From Cyathus striatus (Eukaryota; Basidiomycota; Agaricomycetes; Agaricales; Nidulariaceae), in contig JAOVFP010000003.1 in NCBI GenBank assembly GCA_025738555.1, forward strand, positions 1,364,001-1,428,000: 64,000 nucleotides of DNA, read 5' to 3'. Positions 22,884-34,511 of the stretch are shown piece by piece. A program made the translations under genes and the position numbers. Below the pieces are notes generated by a model that ran no database searches, was not told the DNA's origin, and saw nothing but the letters and a program-made list of their open reading frames with translations. Position 1 is the stretch's first letter. Every line of letters begins with the position of its first letter.

Positions 22884-24290
22884 TCAAACATGCACATAGC
22901 ACAGCATGAGAGATGATGAGAGATAAAACAGTGAATATGTTGTGGGTTTAATGAGCCACTGGTGAGGAGGGACTTGGGAGAGGGCAGTAGGGCAGGTGTT
23001 TGCATATTGGAAGGAGCCATGAATGTCAACTTCACTGAGGTTGAGTAAGAGGGTACAATGAAGAGAGCAGATGATCAATATAATGCAAGCATGCAGTGGA
23101 AACAAACAGAAAGTTGAACTCACATGGATCAACATTCAGATACACTCAATACCCATACACTCAAATACAATGTCAAACCCTTCCTTCTACCCAAACACAT
23201 CCAGAATGGCATTCACTGTCTCTTTTGTGTGTTGTAGCTGCTCATTGCTGGTCTTGGCACTGTCATCAACACTGACACAGTATGTCTGATGGGTGAGGCC
23301 ATTCTCAAGGGCAAAGTTGAGGCGGAGGAGGCACCCATGCTCTTTGTGAAGGCATGTGCAAGGATACTGATTGCACTGACACCAAAGATGAGGACATACT
23401 GGCAAGACTGGAGGCTTGTGTGGCAACTGGCATGGATGAGAATGGAGAGGGGCTCAGCAAGGGCAGCAAGTTCAAAGGAACAGCTGTCTGATATGCTGTG
23501 GACAATGTATTAGAGTGAGAATAGGAGTCTAGGACTAGACATGACATACTGATGGAGGATGTGGGGTGAGGTAGTTCATGTGTGACTGGAAGGCACTGTT
23601 GTTGTGGAGGTGGGTGGAGGCAGAGAAGCAGAAGCATGTGGACTTGCAGAGGCTGTAGCAGCCCTTCTTGCAAAAGTCGCAGTTGCAGAACATGATGCCA
23701 GCCTCAATGGCAATGTGCTGGTAGGGGTGAAGTTGGACATGCCAGGTCTGATGGTCATGCCAGTGCCAGTGCCAGTTGCTTCATGGTTCAGAACAGGCAG
23801 GTAGCAGACAGTAAAGTTGCTGTTGCAGCCATAGGAGTAGTAGTGCCCTGTGCTGGGGCAGGGTGTCAGAGAGTGGACAGAATAGAAAAAGTTGTTGATG
23901 CAATGTATGATCACTTCCACACAGCCTGGTGGACTTGACAGTGACCTGTGTGTAGGTCAGATGATGTGATTGTTGACATGGAGGTCTTTGGTCCCATAGA
24001 GGATGACAGCAGTCTGAGAGGGGAAAGCAATGGGGGATATGGTGTGGGTGAGATGTGTATTGAGGGCTGGTGAGGCTGGGTTGTGCACTAGGAGGATGGA
24101 CAAATGAGTGGAAAGGAGGGAACATACATCAATTTCAACAACCTTCACCTTACAGCCCTCATCAACCAATACACCCCAGACACCCCAAATCCATTCCTCA
24201 GACATTGTTGTACACATTCCCTTTGTCATGAACTCAAGGCTATGCTGCAAAGCCACTAGAATAGAAGGTGGTTTTGGTCAATATAGTTAA
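22884..24290 (-). pseudogene. Possible second CACTA gene, cysteine-rich, unidentified
   Basis: On the minus strand several frame segments look coding: KVVEIDVCSLLSTHLSIL, GHYYSYGCNSNFTVCYLPV, a dense cluster AGIMFCNCDFCKKGCYSLCK, and later CPHLWCQCNQYPCTCLHKE. The cysteine spacing is reminiscent of a metal-binding DNA-binding module, but I cannot assign a family. The frame changes several times, by introns or decay. It lies inside the CACTA element near its right end and runs towards the transposase. The composition differs from the AT-rich sequence beside it. The opposite strand also has ORFs, so the strand choice rests on the cysteine clusters. Confidence 0.35.
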
Positions 24291-24949
24291 GTTGAAAGGG
24301 AATGGTTGTACATACCTTCACTAAACATGCCTCCAGAGTTATGCTACATTAATCATTACTGGTCAACATGGTGGTGACAAGGTGGTGGTGGGGAGCAGTT
24401 TTTGATCAATCTGGAAGCTTGTCAGCACATGGCATCAGTAAGTAAAATAAGTACTCACAAAGGCATTCAGACTGTGCCCAAAACATGCCTTTGGTAATCT
24501 AACTGAGCCTGTAATATAGTTCAGTTCAGTGTGATGCCTGTCACTGATGATCCACTAACAATCTGACATGACAGGTCACATGACAGCACAGAACCTGACA
24601 GCCAAATGCCTGCTGTGTCATCCTTAGTCTCTAGTCTCTCTTCCCCCACTGTACTTCAACAGTAGCAAGACTGAACCTCTGATCTTCCTCTGCTCTGACC
24701 TTAAGCTTGCTCCACCTCTGTTCTGATCTTCTTCTGATCTGACCCCAAGCTTGCTCCAGCCCTATTTCAAACTTGAAATATAAACCACCAAGAATCACAA
24801 GGGGTGCAGCATACAAGCTGAAGCCAAGGTTCACTCTGCACTTCTGACTTCTCCACTCTGAGCCTTAGCTTATATAACACTATTAGAAGCTCTCTCTGTG
24901 CTAAACCCAGTGTCTACTCTATATTCCTCTAAGTGGTACAGTTTGTAAC

Positions 24950-26076
24950 AGTAGCACTGTCAAGTGAAATAAACTCTACCTTATAAATTGTTCCAGCGGA
25001 ATCTCAAGGCATGTATTACAGTATTTGGAACATTCTACAAAATCACATTTATGGATCTCATTATATCATACAATTTGAGAGAATTGAATTCCCATTACAA
25101 GAAGCAACACATCACACAAGTTAAATGCTCCCCCATTGATGCCTTAATGTAAATGTAGTCTGACTGAAACTCATCATAAGCTCTCTCACTCTCATTGACC
25201 TGCAGTATCATTGATATTCTACAAAAAAATTAAACTACATCCTGTATCACAGTGTCTGCACAAATATTAATGTTATAACCTGATGGTAATCACTGACAGT
25301 ACATACACTGAATCTGAGTATGCAAGTACAACTTCAAATCCATAGGTTATCAATTAAATTTAGTCTCAATTATTTAGTATTTCAATGCAGAAAAATAGAG
25401 AACACTAAAGAACTTAGATAAGTTAAAATTCCATAACTTGCTGGTACAAATATATTATTAGTATGCACACTCAATTACCATGTACTCTAATATATTAAAG
25501 ATTAAAATACATGCTTACACTTTATTTCTGCATGCTCAAAAATAGTATCTGCACACTCAACTTTTAGTATGTGTGCACATTTTGGGTTACCCTAAATTTA
25601 TGTATAAACTACATTCTTAACTCAACACAATACTCCTCAGAAAAAAAATTATGCTAATTATTGGTGGAGTCAAGCTCAGCTTTAATGCAAAGCATTAGTC
25701 ATTCTGTGCTTATTACAGGTGTGCATACTGACCAATGTGACTATACTAACTTGTGAGTCATTCTAATATCAATTCAGCAATATGAGAGCAGTTTTATACA
25801 TAAATGCACATAGAACTAGCCTTTTTTATGATGAAAAATGCATACAATTGGACAAGAAATTGTGTAAATAAAATAAAAATATGACAAGCTTACTAAAAAA
25901 GAGGTGTCATTGAACAAATATACAGACAGTCATAGTTTATAATGAGACAAGGTAAACAGATAAATTGAGATATTCATTCCACTCCTCTATATGTCTCTGC
26001 TTGTAGATAAAAAGGCCATCACAATGTGGGCAAATTATGAATTCTAAATGCTAAATATAAATTATATGAAATGAAA
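24950..26076. other. AT-rich intergenic stretch, no gene
   Basis: No ORF with credible coding character and no recognised repeat. It separates the old LTR from the end of the first TPR-CHAT gene. Confidence 0.5.
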
Positions 26077-29000
26077 TTATATTCCGAAATGAACAAATGG
26101 AACCCAATCCCATGACATAGCATCATTACCTTCCCCTTTCCAATTATTTCTATATTTTTTAGTGCTCTGCTGGAGTGCCCATGCTGCTTTTGAGCTGTCC
26201 AATTCACACTTACCATTGAGTGGTTCAAGTAACCATTTATAAAATTCTTGTGCAATCTCAGGTGCACAAGCATCACTAATACTCCACATAGTTGCCACAA
26301 CACTTCTACACCTCAGACAAGGGTGAATCGGATCGCTGTAAATATGGTACAACCCGATTTACTTAACAATTAGAATAGTTATTAAAATATGTTATCTGAC
26401 CGATGTGTGAGCAAATCTAGAATATGTGCAAGAATAGGAAAACTGACCGATCCATGCAACATATTTACAATAAGATCCGTGACCCCATCCGTTCCTAGAC
26501 CAATCGGAAAATTTTCGGAGGCTCAGTTCATGTTGCACAGGTAAAATCGGCACGAAACAATTGGAACAATAAGCAGATGTATTACCCAATTTAGAATTTT
26601 CTAATGCATCTGACACATTACATATTTTATGGCATATTCTAATTGTTACAAAAATCGGGATGTACCATATTTACATGAACCCGATTTAGGCCTGTCTGAG
26701 GTGCTATAGCCTAAATTCAACATTGCTGAAGAATGATGAAGTGGTTCATCAGGAATTACTTTATCCCCTAGTCCAGTTTCACATGCAGAAAGGAATGCAA
26801 AGTCTGCTTCTTTGTTGTTCATCAACATTATATTATCTATTTTGAGCAAGCCATCATGAACATGAAATGAACTGTCAAATGGTTGATTAGGTTGTTGTAT
26901 ACCATGACAGGCTAAATGAATCCAGCTTTGAGTGCTCATTGCCTGGAGTACTGCTTCTACAGTGGCAGTTTCTCCTTCAAGTGTTAGAATGTCAATCCCA
27001 CATTGATTAAAATTATATTTTATGTTCTCAACCTCCTTCTTGGTATTTGGAATAGGTATCATTCCAGGTGCATTGGCTTGACTCACTGCTACCATCCCTT
27101 TGAATTTGGGGGCTAGCTTCTTTTTTATCTGACCAAGAACATTCAGTGTGGTAATATATGATGAAACTACATAATCAGAGATTGATTCATGTAATACATC
27201 AGAACAATAGATTCCTGCAGCATGTATGGGGAGGAGTGACAAGGGGCCTGATGGACACCACCAGAGGTGGTCAGTGGGATTTTCTGTTGGCTTTTCAATG
27301 CTGTAAGTCATTTACAATATTATATATTTAAACATAAATTGACACACCTTAAGCTCTAATACTTTTAATATTGGGTTCACAATGAGCTTCCACAGCTCAC
27401 CAAGAATGAACTCCATACCCACAATCAAGGTAGATTCATTGTAAGCCAATCTTCCTGACCTTTCATTATTGTTCTGTTCTCCCCTCCTTAAGTTTTTTAC
27501 TTTCCAAGATTCTAGCTTTGCTTTTAGTGTCAGAGCTTTGTTATATGTGATTTGAGAAAGAGGGACATTGAAAACCTTCATGATGTCTGTGGAGTTCTCA
27601 TATTTCCTTTTGAGAACCAAGGCATCACATCCCTTTTCATGTATGTGAAGAATGACCACAGTTCCATTAAAAGGAACATATGATTTGATTTCTTCATATT
27701 CAATAAGCTTCATATAATTCTCCAATCCAGGGATGCATCTTATTTCATTGATTGCCTCTTGACAAAGGTCAAATTTTATTTTTCCTGCAAGGTCCTCTTC
27801 TGAAAGTTTATATCAGTGAAATTGTACTCAGTTCTTTATTTTTACCAGCTAACACACCTTTAGAAAAAATTTTATCCAGACTAATATACTTGTTTCTATA
27901 GTCTGGATTGATGGAATCAAGATGTATTAAGGTTGATTTCGCTGTAGAATATTGGTTCAAAAAAACCAATCTTCCTTGTTCAAGCCAAATGAGTGCCTTG
28001 TCAATTCTTCCAAGAGATATTGCCAGTGTTGCACCAGTTCGCACAAAATCTTTGATGGTCATTATTTTATCAAATTGAGACTCAAAAGTCGATTCTATAA
28101 TGAGCAAGAGGGGCAATAGCTCAAAAATGTAATCAAAGTCATTAAGGTTCTGATTAGATTTAAGTATCATATTCTTGGAAATTATATCTGTACAGAGTTT
28201 TACTGCTGTTCCCTTCAGAGTAACAATCCTGTCAAAAGTTAACATAAATTCTTTGATAAGATCATGTGCCCTTTGTATATAGCTGTCTTCTCTAGTTTGA
28301 TGAGAAATGCTCATCAAAGACTCTGTAACACAAATAAGACTCAATAGATAATCTATAGTATTTGGTGGCATGAGTTCAAAAGCTTTCTGTCTACCATTTA
28401 GTGATTCTTCTAAATCAATCATATGTCCTAGCATATTAAAGTGTTTGTTCATGTAGTTGCACATTCTGTTCAGCTCTTCTGATAAAGAAATATTGCATTC
28501 AGATAGTATTCTGGGGGAGCCAATAGTCTGTGGTAAAGTGCAAGATACTAGTTGTTTCTGTAATGCAACGCATTTGTCTAAATCAGCCACTTCATTAAAG
28601 ATGTCAAACCTCTTGGAATAACACCTAGAAATAGCAGATAATGTAGTTGTATATTCATTATCAACAGGAGGAGTAATGTCCAGAATGTGCATGTTAATAG
28701 TGATAGCATCTTGTAAATCTGCTGTGTTGTGAAAATATGTATATCGAATGCTTAGGCATACTCTGAGGATATGGAGCATTCTACGAAGATTAGAATGATT
28801 TCTCATGGTTAATAAAATCCCAGTTTGTTGAATCACTATTGTTTCATTTACGTCTTGAATGTCCTCTGTTACCTTGTATCTAGACATTAATGAATGGCCA
28901 AGGCCAATGATAATTTCTGGGTGTTGAGGTGCTATATTAGCTGCATCCCTATACACACTGATTGCTTCATTTATAACTTTGATATCATTAGTAATATTGT

Positions 29001-29743
29001 ATTCACTATTAAGGATTTCACCGAAACGTGCCAGGAAAATGAACAATTTGGATGATTCAAGTGACAAAAGATGTACAGCCCTTCGTTGCTCCCGAACTGC
29101 TCGATGAATATCCATGGAGTCCTTTGCAACTTCAAATCGCGCAGACAATAACCAGCCAAGAGTGTTTAAACGTTCAGGAAGACCAGGATCTCCTTCATGA
29201 GTCAAATCCACTGCCTCCTGCAGGACATCAATCGCTTCATTTATATCTCTTATCGAGCATGAAATTATAAATTGGCATGCAAGACACACTCCTAGTAGCA
29301 CAAGAGTTCCAGGCACACCAGAATGTTCAGTTGGCACGAAGCGCAGAACATCTCTAAAGGCACAAATGGAGACTTCAAGGTCAATTGATGATCCTGAAAC
29401 CTGATATTTGTCAAATAGAGCACATGCTAGCTTTAGCAGGAAGCGTATAGGTTGTGTGCTTTCAACATCAATAAGATCAAGTATCTTTTTGTAGATTTCT
29501 ACAGCTTGATTTGTGTGCTCTGGGTTCCATGTATTATTGATGAGCTGGAGTAGCAGGTCAACCAGTACATGACATGGTGAAGCTAATATGGGCTCTTGAT
29601 GCGAGTCCTCTGCTGGAAATATTTCCAGAGGGTATTTAGGATCTTAAGACATGTCAAAAATCGATTTTTATATTAATAAAATATAGCCCACCATCCGTAT
29701 ATCTTAACAAAGCAACTACTAATTTTACGAGCATGAGATCCAT
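26077..29743 (-). pseudogene. TPR-CHAT protein, copy 1, interrupted by a MITE
   Basis: Likely a caspase-like (CHAT) protease with a long N-terminal helical-repeat region. Start ATG 29743 (MDLMLVKLVVALLRY). Introns lie at 29643-29691, 27800-27845 and 27301-27345 (GT..AG). TPR-like repeats fill about the first 600 residues (RDINEAIDVLQEAVDLTHEG, DIKVINEAISVYRDAAN, IDKALIWLEQGRLV). The C-terminal CHAT domain keeps the catalytic His (SWIHLACHG) and Cys (FAFLSACETGLG). Without the MITE and one CTA copy the exons total 3129 nt, an open frame of 1042 aa. With the MITE, translation leaves the gene 76 codons early and stops at 26646, giving about 985 aa. The substrate is unknown. Its tandem paralogue is at 35661-38963. 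Confidence 0.85.
26309..26703. mobile_element. 395-bp MITE in the CHAT domain
   Basis: Long imperfect terminal inverted repeats of about 64 bp (CACCTCAGACAAGGGTGAAT against CACCTCAGACAGGCCTAAAT, both leading to GTAAATATGGTACA). A perfect 3-bp duplication CTA lies at 26306-26308 and 26704-26706. The paralogous gene copy 2 reads straight through at the same site (near 35891), a true empty site. A CAC start and 3-bp duplication fit a CACTA-type MITE; PIF/Harbinger is the alternative. It has no coding capacity. Confidence 0.9.
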
Positions 29744-30075
29744 GATGTAACTTTGAAAGTAATTTGAACGTTTAGTAATGAGAAGAGTGACTTGTGAACT
29801 GGAGCTTGGTTTCCTGAGCGGTTATTTCAAAGTGAGACTATAAACGAGGTGGGTACGAAAATGAGAAGTGGATGTCAGCATGAGTGTACTTATACTGTCT
29901 GCTGAGGTCACACCAATACATTTAGAAGCAAGCAGATTGCTGTAAACCCTGGGTATATTCAACAGGAAGCTCGCTAAATATACTTTATGATCATATTGAA
30001 TGATAATCGGAATGCAGTTCTTCATAGCATTCATTGCTTTCCCATATACACTTAACAGCATTGATATTTTCAATA
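29744..30075 (-). promoter_or_regulatory. Promoter region of TPR-CHAT copy 1, conserved in copy 2
   Basis: The sequence upstream of the start codon is conserved with 38964-39275 upstream of copy 2. Shared words include GTGGGTACGAAAATGAG, CGAGTGTACTTATAC-like and CAGATTGCTGTAAACC-like blocks, and AACACTTAACAGCATTGAT-like sequence at the far edge. The duplication thus carried the regulatory region with the gene. The minus-strand ORF here (29822-30136) is not conserved as protein in copy 2. Confidence 0.5.
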
Positions 30076-31252
30076 AATAATGGTCGGCGTGACAATTAAA
30101 TCCCGCTGAACTAAAACTGGCTGCCAGTAAATACAAGAACCTTGCGTTACGAAGCTCAAAACCAGGAACTGAGAGCCCTACCAGCCCCTGCCTTTGAAGG
30201 CACCAAAGGAATACACGTTAAATGTATGCTTCATATACCATGAACCAAATAATGATAATATGAATAACAGCTCTCCACAGCAAGTAATCCGTACCCGGAA
30301 AAACTGAAGAGCACTAATAATATAGGAATATGGGTACTCAGAACAGCCTTAATACAGCACCTCAAAAGGAAACGTTCGAAGAAGTTCTGCGCACTGTATA
30401 CCATGCTATACCGGGTGTAAACGTAGCCCTTGTATCCATAATGAAATCATTAAGAGTTACTTACGTGTCGGGTGTATCGTTATCTATAATTATTCTCTGA
30501 GGATGTATTAGTTCTGTATGATCATACGAGAGATAAAGAAAGAAAGCAAAAGAGAACAGGGGGACGACATAGTGGACAGTAAGGAGGTAAGGGCGGAGGA
30601 ACGTATACGGAATCTATAGGGGGGCGGGAGTGGGGAGGATAAAGAGGGAAACATGACAACGAAAATGAACAAAGAGACTCGAGAGCGAGTGCGACATACA
30701 ATGATTAAGAACGGGATCGAGATAGCTCCCTATCGAAACAGGTTAGGTCAAGATCTGGTTGCGCTTTCAAGGGAGCGAGGTGAGCACGCTCATAGCCTGT
30801 ACGTGAACGTTGAGCAACTGTTCGAGAGTTCAAATTGTTTTTACGGGTGATAGGCCTATAGATACGTAATGCTAAGTAGCAATCAACATAGGTACAGATT
30901 ACGCCAGAGTAAAATTCGTGTAGGAGTTGGAGGAGTAAGGGAGACCACAGAGAGAAGACATTGGATAGTCAAGGTTTGGAGGGTGTGGTCGGCCAGTTGG
31001 TTATAGCCATTTATCCTACCCACCACATCAGCTCTTCCACTCCGATATATCATAACAGCGGTTTACACACCATAAAATCTATAACCGCATATCGGCCCAA
31101 CATCCCTCCCCTCAAGGCCTCAAACCTCTACAATCCGAGATAACATTCTTATTGGGTTCAGTAGTGACTAGGCCCGTGCGCTAGATGGACGTGTTGTAGT
31201 TATTGTATGAGTAGAATGGGGAAGGTAAAGCGACTTCACTGGGTTTATGTCA
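30076..31252. other. Less AT-rich flank of the duplication, no confident gene
   Basis: Base composition is more balanced than in the repeats. A plus-strand ORF at 30653-30850 (MTTKMNKETRERVRHTMIKN) is short and unsupported. The block 30950-31035 (GGTTTGGAGGGTGTGGTCGG, then CCTACCCACCACATCAGC) matches 39490-39568 beyond copy 2 and marks the far end of the segmental duplication. Confidence 0.45.
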
Positions 31253-31690
31253 TTATTTGGACATAGTTACGTGCGTATTGGGTGCGGGGGGAGGAGAGAG
31301 CAGAGAGGGCTTATCTAGAAAAAAGGAACAGAGAAACGCGTGAGTCGGGACAGACGCGGTCGTGGGAATTTGGAAGGAGAGCAGGGTCTCATGTGATTTA
31401 CATAATTGGACGGTTGATTCTTGAACTCGGAGGCTCTCAGTCTGCTCTGCATCCACCATGACCACCTCTCTCCGCCGTCCCTGCCACACTACAGAGGAAA
31501 CTCCAGTCGATATTCGTACCTTACTCTCCCCCTCGGCCCCTTCCTTGATGCATGTTATAAGGCCGGAGATTAAGCTTTGGGGTCTACTTACACGGTTCAC
31601 CAAGTCGATATTGGCAAGCTTGTGAATGGAGCTGGCGAGATTGAGACGAAGATGAAGACGAAGGTTGGTTCGTCTTATCTTTTTATGTTT
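31253..31690 (-). other. Possible exon fragment of an unidentified gene
   Basis: On the minus strand the segment NLASSIHKLANIDLVNR ends directly at a GTAAGT donor near 31602. Another open segment follows (LISGLITCIKEGAEGESK). The composition resembles the nearby Rtt107-like gene, so this may be the start of a divergent host neighbour. I do not recognise the family, and no complete frame can be drawn. Confidence 0.25.
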
Positions 31691-32089
31691 CCTACATTGT
31701 TGTACAAATCGGTTGCTCTATCCTCGTTCACTCTACTTTCGTCTGTTCTACTCACCCCTCATCTATTCTACCCTCGTCCTCCTTCCCTTCTTCCTTTCCT
31801 TCTCCATCCTCATTTCCGTCTTTCTCATCCCTCCCTCTTCGTCTGTCTACTTTCATTAAATTTCATTCATCACCTGTTCTTGGCGTCCTCTCTCAACACG
31901 AGTGCTAACCCCTTCCTCTCACAGAACAAACTGCCACCCTCCAAATACGACCGTCACGCCGTTCATTGATTCTTCTTCCGTGCTTCATGGCGCTTGATGA
32001 CCGCAAGCGGTTCGTGCAGACGAAATGGCGTAGGTTTTAACACGCTGGCTTACATTCCCACCACCGCGTCCGTTGAAGATATGCTAGCC

Positions 32090-33990
32090 TCTAGAATCTA
32101 GGCTACTACCCGTCCGACGCGTCAGCCGTCTTCCTCCCTCCATTGTCCAATATCGACATATTCACCGACATCATCTTCCTCTCCCCAATATACCCACCAA
32201 TACGCGTTCAGTAACTGCGACACGTCATACTAGCGTATAGAGCCTCCGAGGCCAGTACTACAAGCATCCCAAGTTGACGCATGCTATTTCGGATTCGTGG
32301 ACGTTTGAGGGGTGGAGGGATTTGCAGAGGGGTGGGGTTGTTGTTGTTACGGTGTGTATTATGAGATTTTGAGGTGTGGAGAGTGACTGATGAGGAGAGT
32401 AGGATAAACGGGTCAAAAGATCAGTTATACTTTCCAAACCACAGCCATACGTCTCCACCCCTTCCACCTCCTCCCTCCTATCTAACTTTACACCAGACAT
32501 AAATACTACTCAACCTACCCCACGAAAATATTCTCCGGCGTAATCGGAACATCCGCCAAAATGGCTGTACCGCATCGGCCCGACGATTGCGTACGCTTGG
32601 GTGTACGTGTTCCCGAAGAAGCGTATGAGTGGCCTCACCTGGCGGTGTTGGATAATTCGGGAGCGGCGCCGTTAGGTGCTGAGAGTGCTACCAGTGAGCG
32701 TAAGCTCAAGCTCAAGGATGAACGAGGGGAGGGGGGAGGAATGTTGAGTATCGCAACGAAGTATACACCCGACCTTCATGCTCCTTCGTCTACCCTCTCC
32801 CCTCCCCCTTCACTCCCCGAAGAGGAGATGCAGGTGGAAGTGTGGAACGGGAGGAGAATTATACTTTCTTATGCCCTTGAGCTCGGCGGCTCACGGCGCC
32901 ACGCTATCGAAGCGGGTATTTTGCGTGCTGGGGGGGTCATTGTGCGTATTGAGGATGGGGACGAGGTGCCTGTGCCTGGGAGTGAAGGGGGTGAGGAGAA
33001 GCGGAAGAGGGAGAAGGAGAGAGATCAGAGAGAGGCGAGAGCTTTGGATGAAGGGGAGGGGGTGGATGTGTATGTTACGAGGTGGAGAGGCAGTGGGCGG
33101 GGGTATTCTAAGGTCTGTTTTCCCTCTTTCCTTCGTTTGTTTTTGGGAGGTGTTGACGGGATATAGTTAGTTGTAGGCCTATGCGCTGTGAAAGATGATT
33201 GGAACGTTGACGGGTGCTTACGTCCCCCCTTGACCAGTTCTTGCATCATCCGGTGCCGAGGAGGGTGATTCCGGGGTTTAAGGGATATGTAAGTTTTTCT
33301 TCCTCTTCGTATTCTCTTTCGTGCTGCTCTCCTCCGTTACCACTCTTTCTTTCCGTGTTTTATATTGGTACTGTGGCTGACGCGGTTGCTGTTGTAGAAG
33401 ATAAGGTTGACGAATTATACGGGCAAAGCGAAAGAGTATTTGAAGAAGCTTATTATGGCTATGGGAGCTACCTTTACGTCTAGTATGACGGGGCAGAATA
33501 TGGTTTAGATAGCTACTTTGTACGTTTATACTCCTTATCTTCGTACTCTTGTCCTTCATCTCCTCGTAACCTTACTCTCCCTCGTCCTATGCTTGCCCTT
33601 CCCACACTCCGTTCCTACTTACGCCCTTCATTACCCTCTATGTCCTCCTACCCTTACCCTTCATGCACCGCACCTTACCCTATCCTGCATCTACCCTCTC
33701 TCACCTTCCTCTCCCCCACCCTCATCAGTCAACCCCTCATGCATGTAGTCCCCCTACCCTTTGTTCTTCTTCCCTCCCCTTTCTTATATCGATCTCTCAC
33801 TGATGCACTTCCAGCCTCTCAGGAAAAAAGCAACAAAAACCCTCTCATGGTCCATCCCTGTTGTCAACCACACATGGCTCGAAGACTGTTTTGTCCAGTG
33901 GCGCAATTTGATGGTTGCGCATGAGAAGTATATTGTGTTCCCCCCCAGTGTGGAATTTGGGAAGATGTTGGAGAGCAGGAGGGGTTGAGG
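32090..33990 (+). pseudogene. Rtt107/Brc1-like multi-BRCT DNA-repair protein, decayed remnant
   Basis: Exon pieces resemble basidiomycete Rtt107/Brc1 homologues, scaffolds that bind damaged replication forks through BRCT domains. The pieces are: IDIFTDIIFLSP then KLTHAISDSWTFEGWRDLQR (first BRCT, 32150-32340); KIFSGVIGTSAKMAVPHR joined directly to DDCVRLGVRVPEEAYEWPHL; VDVYVTRWRGSGRGYSK; LDQFLHHPVPRRVIPGFKGY; KEYLKKLIMAMGATFTSS-like sequence after an intron ending near 33397; and LSWSIPVVNHTWLEDCFVQW (33840-33905), a BRCT tryptophan motif. Stops separate several pieces. The join at MAVPHR/DDCVRLG appears to skip the middle of the second BRCT domain, so I call it a pseudogene. Its GC content is higher than that of its neighbours. 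Confidence 0.65.
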
Positions 33991-34511
33991 TTGGGGAGTT
34001 GGAGGGTGAGAATGTTACTGATGATGATGGGGTGGAAGGGAAGGTGGGAGAAGGGGTGTCAGCTCACCATTTACACTACATGCAAATATTCTGTACCATC
34101 TTTTTTTGACACTTGGACTGCTCAACAATATATCTGCAAACAAAATAACTGTGAAAAGTAATCCTACCATTGCCAAAGATAATGTGTTTCTCCAGCTCAA
34201 GTCACCAAGTAGTTGTACCTTTTGTTCATTGATCAACCCTGTTCAGGTAGGAGTGCATTCTTGATGAATTAAAAGGAGGGCAATATATCAGGATGAAACA
34301 AGTGATTCTGAGGACAAGAGTTATGATACCACATCCAGTCCCAATTTCATGCCTTGCAATCAAAGTGTATGAAAGAAGTCTGCTAAGGAGAAGGGCTCTT
34401 CTGTGTCCAGTCAAGTCCAAATGGGAACTCCTGTTATGAATGTGCACAGTGGCATTTCATTGCAAGATCTCTGATCTAGAGCAGAAAGTTTTAGGTTGAA
34501 GAACCTGGAAT
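33991..34511. other. Transition from host-like to repeat-like DNA
   Basis: A G-rich end of the BRCT remnant gives way near 34080 to AT-richer sequence. No gene or repeat is recognised in it. Confidence 0.4.

Larger units (their letters stand above)
14701..24617 (+). mobile_element. CACTA (En/Spm-like) DNA transposon, autonomous type but decayed
   Basis: A 9.9-kb element. Its ends CATGGTGGGCATTTTGCTGT (14701) and, inverted from 24617, CACAGCAGGCATTTGGCTGT align without gaps. Further subterminal similarity follows (CACACTGAACTGAACT inverted near 24515). The target duplication is TCA (14698-14700 and 24618-24620), the 3-bp size typical of CACTA elements, and the flanks rejoin into one LTR. It carries a plus-strand ORF1 gene (15510-17119), a Tnp2-like transposase gene (17478-21199) and possibly a cysteine-rich minus-strand gene (22884-24290). 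Many stop codons show it is dead. A solo LTR landed inside its transposase gene. Confidence 0.85.
14480..24949 (+). mobile_element. Old LTR fragment (14480-14700 plus 24618-24949) split by the CACTA element
   Basis: The sequence 14480-14700 matches about 20336-20580 of the solo LTR at 20163. The same LTR resumes at 24618 and runs to the end TTTGTAACA at 24949, including the GGGGTGCAGCATACAAGCTG box (24801-24825). The CACTA transposon sits exactly between the halves, with TCA on both sides. The LTR start is missing or too diverged to see upstream of 14480. Confidence 0.75.

Noticed and set aside
29822..30136. 104-codon minus-strand ORF upstream of TPR-CHAT copy 1
   Set aside because: The same DNA in copy 2 is conserved as sequence but not as a reading frame, fitting promoter rather than protein.
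30653..30850. Short plus-strand ORF in GC-balanced DNA
   Set aside because: No homologue recognised, not conserved in the paralogous segment, and no splice context.
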